Shown one piece after another: positions 21,629-32,738 of a stretch of 64,000 nt of DNA; the stretch's first letter is position 1, and each line of letters starts with the position of its first letter. Both the position numbers and the translations under genes were made by a program. The notes under the pieces were generated by a model, which saw only the letters and a list, made by a program, of their open reading frames with translations, was not told the DNA's origin and did no database searches. The stretch lies in the NCBI GenBank assembly GCA_037576215.1, contig JBANDB010000002.1:3100001-3164000 (forward strand), given 5' to 3'. Source of the DNA: Armillaria gallica. Lineage: Eukaryota > Basidiomycota > Agaricomycetes > Agaricales > Physalacriaceae.

Positions 21629-23274
21629 ATGGCTTCCACCGAGCTCAGACAAGAAGATTCCATGTTTTCGAAGATTCCTTATGCTTGGTCCAAGTCCTCA
21701 GAACCAGATATCAGCCTAGACCACTTCCTAACAAAGGTTTGTGAAACAGAAAACACGTCCAATAGGGTACCTGAACGCGCCACAGTATCGCCCCTCAATG
21801 GTTCGAGACGACGGCACGAAGCCGGTAAGCGTGAATGGTTTGTAAGTTTTTATGAATTTTTGAAATAACGCGCGTATGTGTAGTGGCTATGGGTCCGGGC
21901 CCGTGAAGAAAGTACTGTGGAAGGTAAAACTGCTGCGATCGCTCAAGCAGCCGTTGTATGTGCGTGTATTTCTTTCCGTTAGTTGCATCTTGTTGATGCG
22001 TGTAATTCCAGTGGAGGAAGCTACGGAAAAGGTTCAAAGCATCCAAGTAAGTACCAAAAATAAGAGCCTGCGGATTGCTCATGGAAGTTGGCCTTGAAGA
22101 ATGACGCGTCAATACCTGTTCGATCCAACAAGAAAACAGGTGCTAAGAGCAAGAAAGAAGTGCGAGAACAGGCAAGTCTTTCTCCGGCAGTTTATGTCTC
22201 GGCGTGCTGAAGTTCGCCCGTCTAGGTTCAAGTAGAAGCTGCCGAGAAATTGAAAGAGATAGCGATCAAAAATGGTTATACTTGCGGCAAATGGTGGGTT
22301 TTGTGATTGACCAAGAACGTCGTATTTCATGTCTTTGTTTTCCCCAGGCTTGTGTTCGCATCATCGGAAAAGGTTGATTCAATATGGTCGAGCGTCGCCA
22401 GTCCGTTTAACCTACAACATTCATATGTTCTATTATGCATGCTGATATCAAATGTGTCCAGGATCCCTTGTCGACGGGCCTCTTTCAAAAACCGCGGCAT
22501 TTTGCACCAAAGTGGCGACATGTCCTGCCGACGAGAAGCCCAACTATCAGCATGTCCTTTGCATCTACATGCCCAACGCATATGATAAAGATGCAGTCAC
22601 AGAGGTTTGGGAGCCCTTTCCCATTTATTGATATCCTCACATGGGACACAACAGGTTATGAAGGTCTTGCTGCGGCATCATGGATTAAATCTTAGTGGCG
22701 TCAAGACGGATTTATACACTGACCTGAGTACTTGCCTATCAATCAGTTGAAACTTAGTGCTGATAGTCCGACTTCCATTAGGCATTGATAGTAAACACCC
22801 CTCTGGAATCCCTTCCACAGTGAGTTCATGTTTCTCTCGGCTTTTACCATCGTCAACTCATACTTGCCTAGATTTGGAAGGCCACGTCGTTGATGAAGGA
22901 CACGGAGATCAAGGGAGGCACCATCGTGTCTTTAGTCCGCCTCAAACTTACCCGTGAAATAGGAATTACGCGATGCATTTTTCGATGAACTTGCATCGAA
23001 ACCTAAAGATTCTGGTCCATCGCCAATGCCCAATGAGCAGGAGAAGAGTTCAGCGACCGCCCAACCTGATAAGGAAAAGCTCAAACCCAAACCCAAGCCA
23101 AAACCCAAACTCAAGAAGATGCAAAATGAGTCTTTTGTCTCTGACGACGACGAAGAGGACGCGGAGGAAGAGGAAAAAAGAAAAGAGGAGCTCAAGAAGA
23201 AAATGGCTAAGACACGGAAACGTGATGATAGCGACGATGAAGAGAAGCCCAAGAAAAAGTCGGCGAAGATGTAA
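21629..23274 (+). CDS. DUF1917 (C11orf68/UPF0696-like) protein
   Basis: About ten exons. The start is MASTELRQEDSMFSKIPYAWS; conserved-looking blocks follow: PWLWVRAREES, IAIKNGYTCGKWLVFASS, VDSIWSSVASRSLVDGPLS, YQHVLCIYMPNAYDKDAVTE, VMKVLLRHHGLNLSGVKTDLY and DSKHPSGIPSTIWKATSLM. This is the DUF1917 family, whose fold is eIF4E-like in structure databases; the function is unknown. The last ~90 residues are an alternating Lys/Pro and acidic tail ending PKKKSAKM. One intron (22172-22225) appears to use a GC donor (CAG|GCAAGT). The exon around 21965-22050 is uncertain because two acceptors fit. It is convergent with the large acidic-protein gene. Confidence 0.85.
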
Positions 23275-23422
23275 TTGCGTTGGCGAAGTTGGAGGAACTA
23301 TAAAAACGATCTGCTATTTACTTATGAGGATGATAATGCAAAGTAAGATCAAGTTTGAACTACACTAAAATACAGTGTACAGATGCATGCAAGGGTGTCC
23401 AAAGAATGATTTGATGCAATCG

Positions 23423-26400
23423 TTAATGGATGTCGCTCAAGCGGCCCTTCAATTTCTTGAAACGCCTGCCCTCTTCCTCATCCGCTCGCACATCAGTCCG
23501 AGCTCTCTTCAAACCTTTCGCTCGGGCCACCTTTGGACGATGATCAAATGGCAATTCATCTCCCGATAGGTCCGAATCCTCTTCCTCAGGCACGGGCACA
23601 ACAGGCGCAGAAATATATGCTACTGGTTTCAGCGAACGCTTCGTCGGGCTTTTCGTCTTTGTACGAGATGTGCTCGCAGAAGGTGGTGGTGTATCGACAG
23701 ATATTTTTTGGCGTTTGGTAGGACGTGGAGCGGGTGCTTCAGTGTGTGACTCGACTGTAGAGAGAGAGATAGAGGACTCGTATCCGTCATCTTCCTTCTT
23801 CACCACAATCCCTGGTGATGTTGAGACGATGGAGGCGCCAGAAGCCGGAGGCCGTATTGACGATGACGGAGAGCGAACCGACTCGCTCAAAGGACGAGGG
23901 GAATTGCTGGTTTCCCCTATGCGGTTGACAGTAAACCGGTCTGCCTTTTTCTTCTGAACGAGCCGAGGATCTTCTCCCACGGCGCAGAGATAGTAGATTT
24001 CCTGTTCACGGAGCAAATCTACGCCTACCAACTGACGCAAAACGCCAATTAGGTAAGGGCTAAAATCCAGGTTCTCAATATCTGGAACGACTCGACGACT
24101 TTCCTCGGTCGTAGCGTCACCGTGATCCACAATTTCTTCGTCTTCCATGAGCTCTGTGTCTCCCAAGGAACAACCCGGGACAAGGAACGAAATGCGAGGT
24201 CCACCTTCTACTTTGGGAAGACTTATATGACGATAACGACAATTGGATCGTGTCACAGGTGAGCTATAGTAAAGTGGTCGATCAAGAGAGGAAGTCGAAG
24301 AAGCGCGAGAAGGTCCAGCGGTCGGAAGGTGATGTTGATGTCGAACTGAGCGAGGTTGGGTAGAATGACCATGCAATAAGGCCGGCGGATAGTGGACTGG
24401 GGGCCGATGGAGTGCGTTGGCCGGTCTTGTAGGCGTTGGGGGTATTTGGGAAGTAGAGATTGAAGCCTCACTAGGCGTGGAAGATGATGCCCTGGATACG
24501 CTGCTTTTCCTTGAATATGTCAGCAGCTTCGTGGCCAATCCTCCAGGACTTGTCACATCCGAAGGAGCCGGAGATCCATTTGATTCTTCTTTCCGTTTAC
24601 CTTTCCTTTTGCTGCTCAATGTATTGGTCAGACGTGTAGGGCCTGATGATTTGCGTTTCCGCTTAGTTGACGTGGACCCTTGTGCATCATTCTGGTCAAC
24701 GGTAGGAGATCCTGCGTTCAGAGCCTTTTGATCGTGATGCTTAGCAGAGCTGACATCAGTCTTGATCATCACCTGAGGTATTCGTCGGGGGTGAATAGAC
24801 GGAACACCATTTAGTTTCTTCGGCGAACTAGAAATCCATGAGAGAACATCCTAGAACGGTGAGAGAAAACAACTGTACCTCTCGATGTCGGTTAAGTCTT
24901 CAATTGGGCTGAGCGGTCCATTGAGAGCAGAATTATGGGAAAAATTGATAGGTTGCGTAGGTGATACGTTATCCTTGAATGTCTGGATATCCGTCGAGAT
25001 GCTGGATTTCTCAGATGACACATGTGCGCCCACAGTAGGTTCCGGCATGTTTTGAGAATCATGAATATCTTGGTTACTTGATTCTAGTTCTCTGTCATTA
25101 GACGAAGAAGAGGTGTTTGATAAGTCGTTTTCGTTTTCGTCTTCAGACACTTCATCCGAACCTGACTTGCTTAGGTACTGAGTAACACCAGGTGTAGACA
25201 AACTGTAAGGGTAGGGGTCTGGTTGTAGAATAGACTTTGCCCTGGCTCTCGTGGTGGGAACGACTTGTGGTGTGCGCGTCAACGACTCTTCTGGAGGTCG
25301 GAAAGGTGTGGACTCAGAGGGCTTCATTCCGGCTACGGCATCCTGAGGATCTATCGTGATCTGGTCTCCCGCTGGATCATGAATGCGGTCCTGCTCTGAA
25401 TCCGGACCGTGCTGATTCTCCTCTCCTTCGCGTTGCGCCGGACTCCGCACATCGTCAGATGAATATCCTTCGGAGGAAGGAGGTGTCGTCATAAGACCAG
25501 GGGGGCGACGCTTTATATGCGTGCGCGGAGTGAACAAAGGGGAAAAACCAGTCTGAACCTTTAGTTGTGTAGGGGGAGTATGAGGATCTGCTGGCGCAGG
25601 CGTGGCAGGAGGCGAAGATGCAATATCCGCAGGGGCAGCGATGGGCGATATGTCAGTAGTATTTTTTGTTTTGACAACATCGATGCCGTCAGGTGGTTGA
25701 GGCAAAACATCGACGGCCATGTCAGCATCCACTGTGTGGGCCTCATCAGTTGGAACTAGAGCATCAACTGGACCCATTGCAATAGTATCCAACAGAATTG
25801 ATGGGTTATCATCAATTGACCTGGCAGAACTTTGTTCGTCTGAAGCTATGGCACCATCGTTGACCAAAACTGCTGGGATCTCGTTAATTGGGGGTACTGA
25901 GCTGTCAACTCGGTTATTGTCGATGCGACCGTCTGCGTGATCCTCAATAGCAACTACTAGAGGTGGCTCGAATGCAAGTCCCTCTTCAACGGGGAGTGTC
26001 GCGTTCCCATGGGGTAAAGCGGCGGAACCAATGTCAATGGCGTCTGCTGGACCATCATTCACAAGAGTTGTACACATATCATCCACAACCACGATAGGGC
26101 TTTCCTCGAATGGAGATTTATCGGTGTCCACGATGAACTCCGAGGCGGCAGATGTATCATCGACGAGAGTGGTTGGGACCTCGTCGACAACACTTGAGAC
26201 GTTATCAGCCTGTGTTTGTGGAATAACAGTCGGATGATTGTCGGCGGCGGTGTTAACTTCCTAGAGATATGAAACTCGTTAATTCTGCATGGAGCACCCA
26301 CAGCAACAATCCTACCTGACTCGACTGACTTGAAATCTCTGCAAGTGCAACGACTTCTCGTCCGACATCATCCTCCTTCAGCTCCACAACAATGTCTGTA

Positions 26401-28799
26401 GCTGCTCCTGTATGTACTGCCGCAGGTTCAACAATGACAGGGATGTCGATGCCTACAAGCTCTGGATTCTCTTCATGAATGCTCATTGCGTCATGGTCCA
26501 CAGCCTCTGAAACAAGGGAGGGCTCATGTTTTGCTTCCTGTTGTTTCGAGTCATCGCCCGCACCAGTATGATCTAGTATACCATATACTTGATTTAGCGC
26601 AGAAGAAATTTCCTCCGAAGTGATAGTGGGCTGATCAGCAGGGGGTGTTGGGAGGAATGCAGGCTCTTCGGCGTCGCGACCATCTTGAAGTTCGTTGGAT
26701 CCTTCAACGAGAGCGATATCTGGGGTCACAAACGGAGGCAAAGATTGACCTTCAGGAAGTGGGAACTCCGACTCGAAGGGCTGATGGTGCGCTAGCCTTG
26801 CCGCAACGTCTGGGTTGAGATGGGCTTCCGGTTCAGCGACGGCTGATATCTCTGCATCTAAGCCGGGTTCGATAGATAGATGAGATTCATAATCTAAAGC
26901 TCGATCATAAGTTAAAACATAAAACGAACAACAGTATACGCGACCTTCTCGAAGGGCCAGATCTGGGCTCATAGACACGTCCTGGGAACGTTGAACATTT
27001 GCAACATCTATAGCTATTAGAGAGAGCTAGATTGTAACAAGACCTTACTCTCACCTTCATGATCAGGAACTGGACCAGATACAGGCTGTCCTGTCACTTC
27101 GACAGTCATTCCATCGGTCTCCGTCTTCAAATCCCCATACAAATCGAAGACAATTTTGTCCACTGGATTCACAAGGGGGACGACCGGGAGCTCGTGGCGC
27201 TGCTTCTCCGGTACAGCAAGTTCGGGTGAAGCGGTATGATTATTACTTTCGCCTATCTCGTCACACACGTCTCCAGCAGATAATGGTAGGTCCTCCATAG
27301 TGTCATTGCTAGGTCCCTCGAGATTAGTATTGAGAGCTGTGACGTCATTATCGGTGTCAAGGTGTCGCTCATCAGGACGACGATTGGCCACGTCCCCATT
27401 TGAGAATAATGAGGTGACTGTCTGTTGATACTCGTCGCGGTGGGCATAATACTCTTTCTTGTTGGTAGAGCCGATAGAATCTGGATCGTACTGAAGGTAG
27501 GACGCGTCGAATGGGGAACGTAAATGACTGCCAGCTTCTGGATATTTATGGCGAGATACTTCGAACAACATCATGTCTTCATCCACCTCTCGCTGTGGGG
27601 TGATAGAAGTGCTAGTGACGTCTGTCTCTCCGAGTTTATGAGGACTGGGATGGGTTTCGGGCTCCGGGAGATGATCCCCACCCTTGTAGAGATCATTCGC
27701 GTACTGTTGGGGTCGAACCCAAGGATCCATGATTTCCACTCGTTCGTGTAAGAAAGGATAGCCCGATACAGTAGATGGAAACGCTGACAAAAGGATTAGC
27801 TCAAAAATATGCATTCTCGCAAGAAAAGAACGCACCTGTATCATTATACAATGGCTGTTCGTCGTCGTCGTCAATGCCGTAGATATCTGAAGACACCGCC
27901 GCATCTTCATGTGTACCCTGGTCCCGATCTTCCTCGTCGATATCCGCGTCGGAATGCTCCTCGCTCTTGCCCCGAGCCGGTGGCGAACTCCCTGCTATGC
28001 TGACCTCCTCGTCAGATAGAAGTTCGATTACTTCTGGCTCATCCGATTTCTCGACGTGGTCTTCATCATCCGCATCGAACACTTCATACTGTACTGGCGG
28101 TGAGGAAGACCGATCTGTCTTCCACAGGTCCGGTTGTTCCTCATCTTCGTCTTCGTCGTACGCTTCATTTCCTTCGTCCAAATCAGATCCTACTTCTTCG
28201 TCGTGATTCTCTTCCCCTTGATAATCGACCTCCGCGTCTGTCTCTGCGTCGACATCCTCTGCATCCTGTTCACTCTGTTCACGCTCATCCTGCTCTTCCC
28301 ACCCGCTACCATAATCATCATCGTCAATTACCCGTGCTAGCTCCTCCACCTGTGCCTCTTCATCTTCTGAATCCGAGGCAAGGTCAATAGGCTCCTCATA
28401 GCTACCATTCCCCCGACCAGGAAAGAGTCCTGGACCTTCTCGAGGATCGCGGGCTTTGCCTTTCCTACTAGCACGCCGCGCCTTGAGTTCTGCGAAGGAG
28501 TCTTCAATATCTCCGTCGACTTCCGAGCTCTCGCTGGCTTGTTCAGCATCAATGTGACCTATAGAAGACTCATCTGACACAACCAGCGCATCCTCACGAC
28601 CACCGTCATCAATATGACCCAACGCCCGGCGGAGAGTTCCAGTAAGGTCATCAATCCACGCGTCGAACTGAGGTTTCGTGAATTTGTCGTACGGATTGTA
28701 GATTGGGGCTGGCTTAGTCCTGATGGCGGTTGAGGTCAAGGAAGCCAAGGTGGCAGAAGACGAATACGCTGTCGACCGTGAGGCGCGTGGGGTGGTCAT
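23423..28799 (-). CDS. very large acidic, low-complexity protein of unknown function
   Basis: Starting at MTTPRASRSTAYSSS (28797-28799), six exons join in frame through introns near 27786-27835, 27006-27050, 26890-26945, 26262-26316 and about 24850-24892. Together they give ~1,650 residues. The N-terminus has a short ordered-looking segment (YNPYDKFTKPQFDAWIDDL), followed by a long Asp/Glu tract interrupted by SUMO-interaction-like motifs (EPEVIELLSDEE, EEPIDLASDSEDEE). The middle is disordered, with many short Val/Asp-rich near-repeats (25600-26240). The C-terminal third has a Lys/Arg/Ser-rich zone, one conserved-looking block (CRYRHISLPKVEGGPRISFLV; DFSPYLIGVLRQLVGVDLL) and a basic tail. 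A nuclear scaffold is a reasonable guess; I cannot name the family. The frame is intact over 5.4 kb. Confidence 0.75.
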
Positions 28800-29169
28800 G
28801 GTGGTGCGAAATCGAACTGCGTCGCGTCGCCACCGTGGTGAATGCGCTGAGAGACCCTGAGGACTTGTCAATGTCAAGAGGCAAGAATTAAAGTCCGACT
28901 GTACGGCCCTGTCCGGCTTCTATCTGAGCTTCAATTCAATGATTATGTCTTAGAATTTTTGTCCTGTTGCCATAACTGGCAAGTGCGCGATGTACCTCAC
29001 AAGCCAGGTGGATCATCATGTGAAGAGTAGGGAAGTAATCGTTTTGCACTATGTTATACTGATTTTGTGCGTCTGAAAAAGTTTAACTAGGACTTCACAC
29101 TTTCCAGTACCTGGAAGCGACCTTTGCCAGCAAGCCTGAAATCTCGACTGTCTCGACTTCTGATTCTGT
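28800..29169. other. intergenic between the large acidic gene and the nitrilase
   Basis: About 370 bp holding the promoter of the large gene and the 3' end of the nitrilase gene (both minus strand). No motif assigned. Confidence 0.5.
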
Positions 29170-30598
29170 CTAGGGGAGACTAGCAAGCTTGCGGCTACTA
29201 CTTTCGTTATCAATGTCTGCTCTTTGGTCTTTCGATTCTGTCTCTTCTTCCTCGTTACCATAAGTGATGGGCAGCCAATTCTTTCCATGAACCTCAGTAT
29301 GGAATAAATCAAAGCGAGAGCTAGAAATGCCTCAGATGTATGCCATGAACTTTTAGCGATTACTCACTAGTTCCCCATGATATCTGCGACGAGTTTGACT
29401 TCATTGATCTTGTCAAGTGAGATATCGGCGTATACGATGACCTCTTTTCCCGGGTCCACAGGCTCAGTCAAGGCAGACCCGTCGGGGCCATATATCTACG
29501 AGGCACATTACTATGAAAATAAATCTTCCACAGATTCCCCAAATGCTTACCACAGAGAAGCCGCCTCCGGGGAATGTGAACCATGGATATCCAAGGAGTT
29601 TCATCTTTTCGGCGCCTGCTTCGCTGACTACCTGACAGCAGACGAGTCCAAAAATGCCACCCTCCATGGACACGAGTTGGCTCATCCGACTAGACGCCTG
29701 TCCGCTGACTATGTAGGGCGACCCGCCAGCGTTTGGCTCAAATGCGGGCCACCATCCACCCACGAAGATCTGGGGATGCTGGGAATAGAAAACGGTCTTC
29801 AACCAGGGCTGTATTCGTGCGGTAAGTAAGGATCACGCAAAGCGCAGTCAGAAGGCGGACCTGAATATGCTCCCAGCAATTCAAGGAACCCAACCTTCCA
29901 TATGGAGTCTGAACTACGTTGTAGATTGACTGGGCTTTGGAATGGTCAGCTACTTTTCTTTGGTTCCCGATTGACCTACTCACCACTCCCATCTCCGAAA
30001 ACAGTTTTCTCATAATGTGTGGGCTAAAAAAGATAACGATCAGCTGCTTGACTGACAATACAAGACGATTTTGCACACCTTGATTTTCCTACGGTGGTTG
30101 GCAATATTACCGTCGGCCGTAATAGTGACTTGGGCGATATAAAGGGAGCCTCCATCACGTTCAGAAAACCCAAGGACTACATTTACTCCTGCTTCTCTGA
30201 CTGCCTCCCGAATTCGGTCCATTTCTTTCGAGTGAAGTGCCATGGAGTTCGCTTGATACTCTTTCAGGATAGCCTGAGCAATGATGAAGTTATTCGCCCA
30301 TGGCGTCCACGGATAGCCTAGAGCGATACATTAGCATGGCATCATTGGACCTTCCGTTATCCTTACCTGGAATAAAGACTTCGGGAAAACCGATAATCTT
30401 TGCTCCTTCAGCGGCAGCCTCACGGATGATTTTTATGGTCTTTTCGACGCCTCCTTCGAGGTCGAGTCATACGCTGTATCGTCAATCAGTCAGACCTTGA
30501 ATTACACGGCGAAGGTATCGAGCGTACGGCTCAGCCTGGATGGCCGCAACCTTGAACTTGGTTGTGTCGGCGTCAGAGGGGTTGAGGGTGATCGGCAT
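29170..30598 (-). pseudogene. nitrilase (carbon-nitrogen hydrolase) with an in-frame TGA
   Basis: Seven introns of ordinary size join exons into a ~350-residue nitrilase starting MPITLNPSDADTTKFKVAAIQAEP and ending SRKLASLP. The catalytic triad is intact: Glu in [12 protein letters not shown], Lys in HRRKIKPTHYEK, Cys in GRLGSLNCWEH. Nitrilases of this branch hydrolyse nitriles to acids (or hydrate them to amides). However, after the first intron (30474-30527) codon 26 reads TGA (30467-30469), followed directly by the normal [17 protein letters not shown]. Related enzymes usually have an aromatic residue here, so TGG to TGA is likely. No alternative splice I tried removes it. All other exons are clean, so this is a very recent loss, an allele, or a sequencing error. 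Confidence 0.75.
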
Positions 30599-32738
30599 GT
30601 TAGGTGTGATATGGATAGTACAGGGGAGATGTTGGCTATTCTCACTTGAAGGAGCATGCTTTTATATCTTCCAGGACTCGCATAGTTTTGGCCGCATCTT
30701 GGCCGCATCGTGTGGCGTTACATAACCTTCTACGAGGTTGTATCCCTAACTCACCCGCTACTAATTCGCCATCGATGGCTCATCATTAGCAGCATTTGTT
30801 GAATTACAAGCCCCCGGAGCGCCTCGCATCCTGCCATCTTGTCTTCTTGCTCGTCGCTGCGACGATGCACTTCTTGGACATTGTGACTCTCAATTCATTC
30901 CCTCGCATCCTCGGACTTTAAAGTTTAGAGTGTTATTCAATTCCTGCACCCTATACTAGTTAGCGCCCCAGCTTTGGCTCTCAGACGGACAGAGAAGACT
31001 GAGCTTGCACGTATTCGAACAGCATTGTCGTTGTCAAAACCGTCTTCATCGTTTTGAATAAGCCGACTCTGCCGTTGCTATAAGAACTTTACGATATCTT
31101 TCATATGGGGTGAACTACTTGTAAGTATGCCGATCGCTCTGAATAATATAGATACCCTGACATAACTAATACTCAAGATGTGGTGAAACTCTATGTTGTG
31201 CAGGTCCATTTTCGTCTCAGTATCAATTTGGACGAGGAATTGAATGCATCGTTGATATGTCATCTCTGGCAGGAAGGGACATAGAAGGAAGACTCCTGGG
31301 TTTCACCGAGAATATTATCGTAGGATGATCATCGTTCTCTATGGCGGACGTACCCGACTGACGTTGCGCTTCAATACTTTGAGCCTACATCTTCGGCTAT
31401 TTGGGTGATTTACGTATAGCCAGCGCGCGAAGATTCGGGAGTGTGCTTATACACTACAACACAATTGACCGGGGACCATCGGCGTCAGGTGTGGGAATCC
31501 TGAGTCAAGAACAGAGTCACCGGGTCAGCTTGATGTTATATTTGCCTTCGAGTTTGCCGAGATACCCATTTTCCTTTGTCTTCACTGAGTCTATGTATCT
31601 GAATTGTGAGTTGCATCTGAACAAAGGAAATTTTGTCTCGAAAAAAAAATACCTGGAAGAGCGTTGCATCCACTTCAGCGAATTCCGAATACTTTAGTTG
31701 TATTACAATTACAAAGAATCAGAGCTTTAAGTTTACAGCGGTCAATCGAATCGAAACTTCCAAGGGTAGCGGAGACGTCGCGGAAGCACCGCAATGCATG
31801 AGGCTTCTTGGACACTAATTCCGACGGCGTGTCCCAGTATTCTTGAAGAACATTGAGCCACCGACTTACTAACACGAATTGAAAGTGGAAGCGATTACGA
31901 CACGTGATCGTGATCCCCCGGAAGATTACGGACCGAGGACCCCGAGCCTCGTGCATCGTCTGCGACACCCAAAGTCACTTTGAAAACATATTTGGGCGTA
32001 TTGTGTCCGACACGCTTTTCTGCTCATTAATGGCGCGACCCCATCGGGTCGCCCCGCAGATTTCTGACACATGTGGGCTCCTCCGTGCAAGACGCTCCTG
32101 ATTCATCCGACTATTGACTGCCTTTAGCTGCCTGTCATTCCGAAGGCGACGCCCAACGGCAGAAAAATGACAGCGCGCTGATTCATCGTTACAGTCTGTC
32201 CTGTTTAACCCCAAAACGAAGCGCTATATGGGCGTACTGGCACATATCTGATCCCTACGTTTGCCAGTGGACTTTTTTCTTTTTTCTTTTTAAAAAAAAG
32301 CGAAGCCCGTCAAAAACTTGGACAAATTTCGCTTGCATGATGCATGAACTTTGGATTCAGTTTCCTTCGCGTGGACCCCCTTACATGAATACTACTTATA
32401 TTCTGATACAGCGGGAGACACCAGGCTACTGAAGATCTGCATATCAAGAACGCTGCGATCCGCCCCGGACTCCGTTGTAGGCCCTCGTCTTCCAGACATT
32501 CTGCCCTAAACATCCGTGCAGTTGAGCACTGCTGTCGTCATTCACATGCATGTCTACTAGTTGTGCCCCTTGTCTTGGCGGTCACCCCCTTAGCGGACTG
32601 AATAGCCTCTATGTCGATCCTGTGCCCTTGGCTTTATAGTCTTCGATCATCCGTTACCCATAAGTCATAAAGGGTTGATGGCAAAATGTCGCCGCCGTAC
32701 ATCTTCCCTGCACCTGTACTTGTCCACGAAAACTTGCC
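30599..32738. other. 2.1 kb intergenic stretch
   Basis: No gene recognised. It holds upstream sequence of the nitrilase and of CSC1 (divergent). A near-palindromic T-run/A-run (ttttttcttttt..aaaaaaaa) lies at 32275-32299. Short frames at 31401-31697 and 31675-31968 overlap on opposite strands and look fortuitous. Confidence 0.5.

Noticed and set aside
21950..22020. A 27-nt intron in the DUF1917 gene
   Set aside because: Using the next acceptor (attccag) gives a 56-nt intron in frame, matching the typical size here, although the resulting exon is less certain.
24860..24890. An ultrashort 28-nt intron (gtacag..gttctag) in the giant acidic gene
   Set aside because: A second acceptor 23 nt further (ggatttctag) gives a normal 51-nt intron that is also in frame, which is the simpler reading.
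27700..27730. tRNA-like T-arm sequence (ggggtcgaaccc)
   Set aside because: It lies inside the coding sequence of the giant protein, and no acceptor or anticodon stem can be formed around it.
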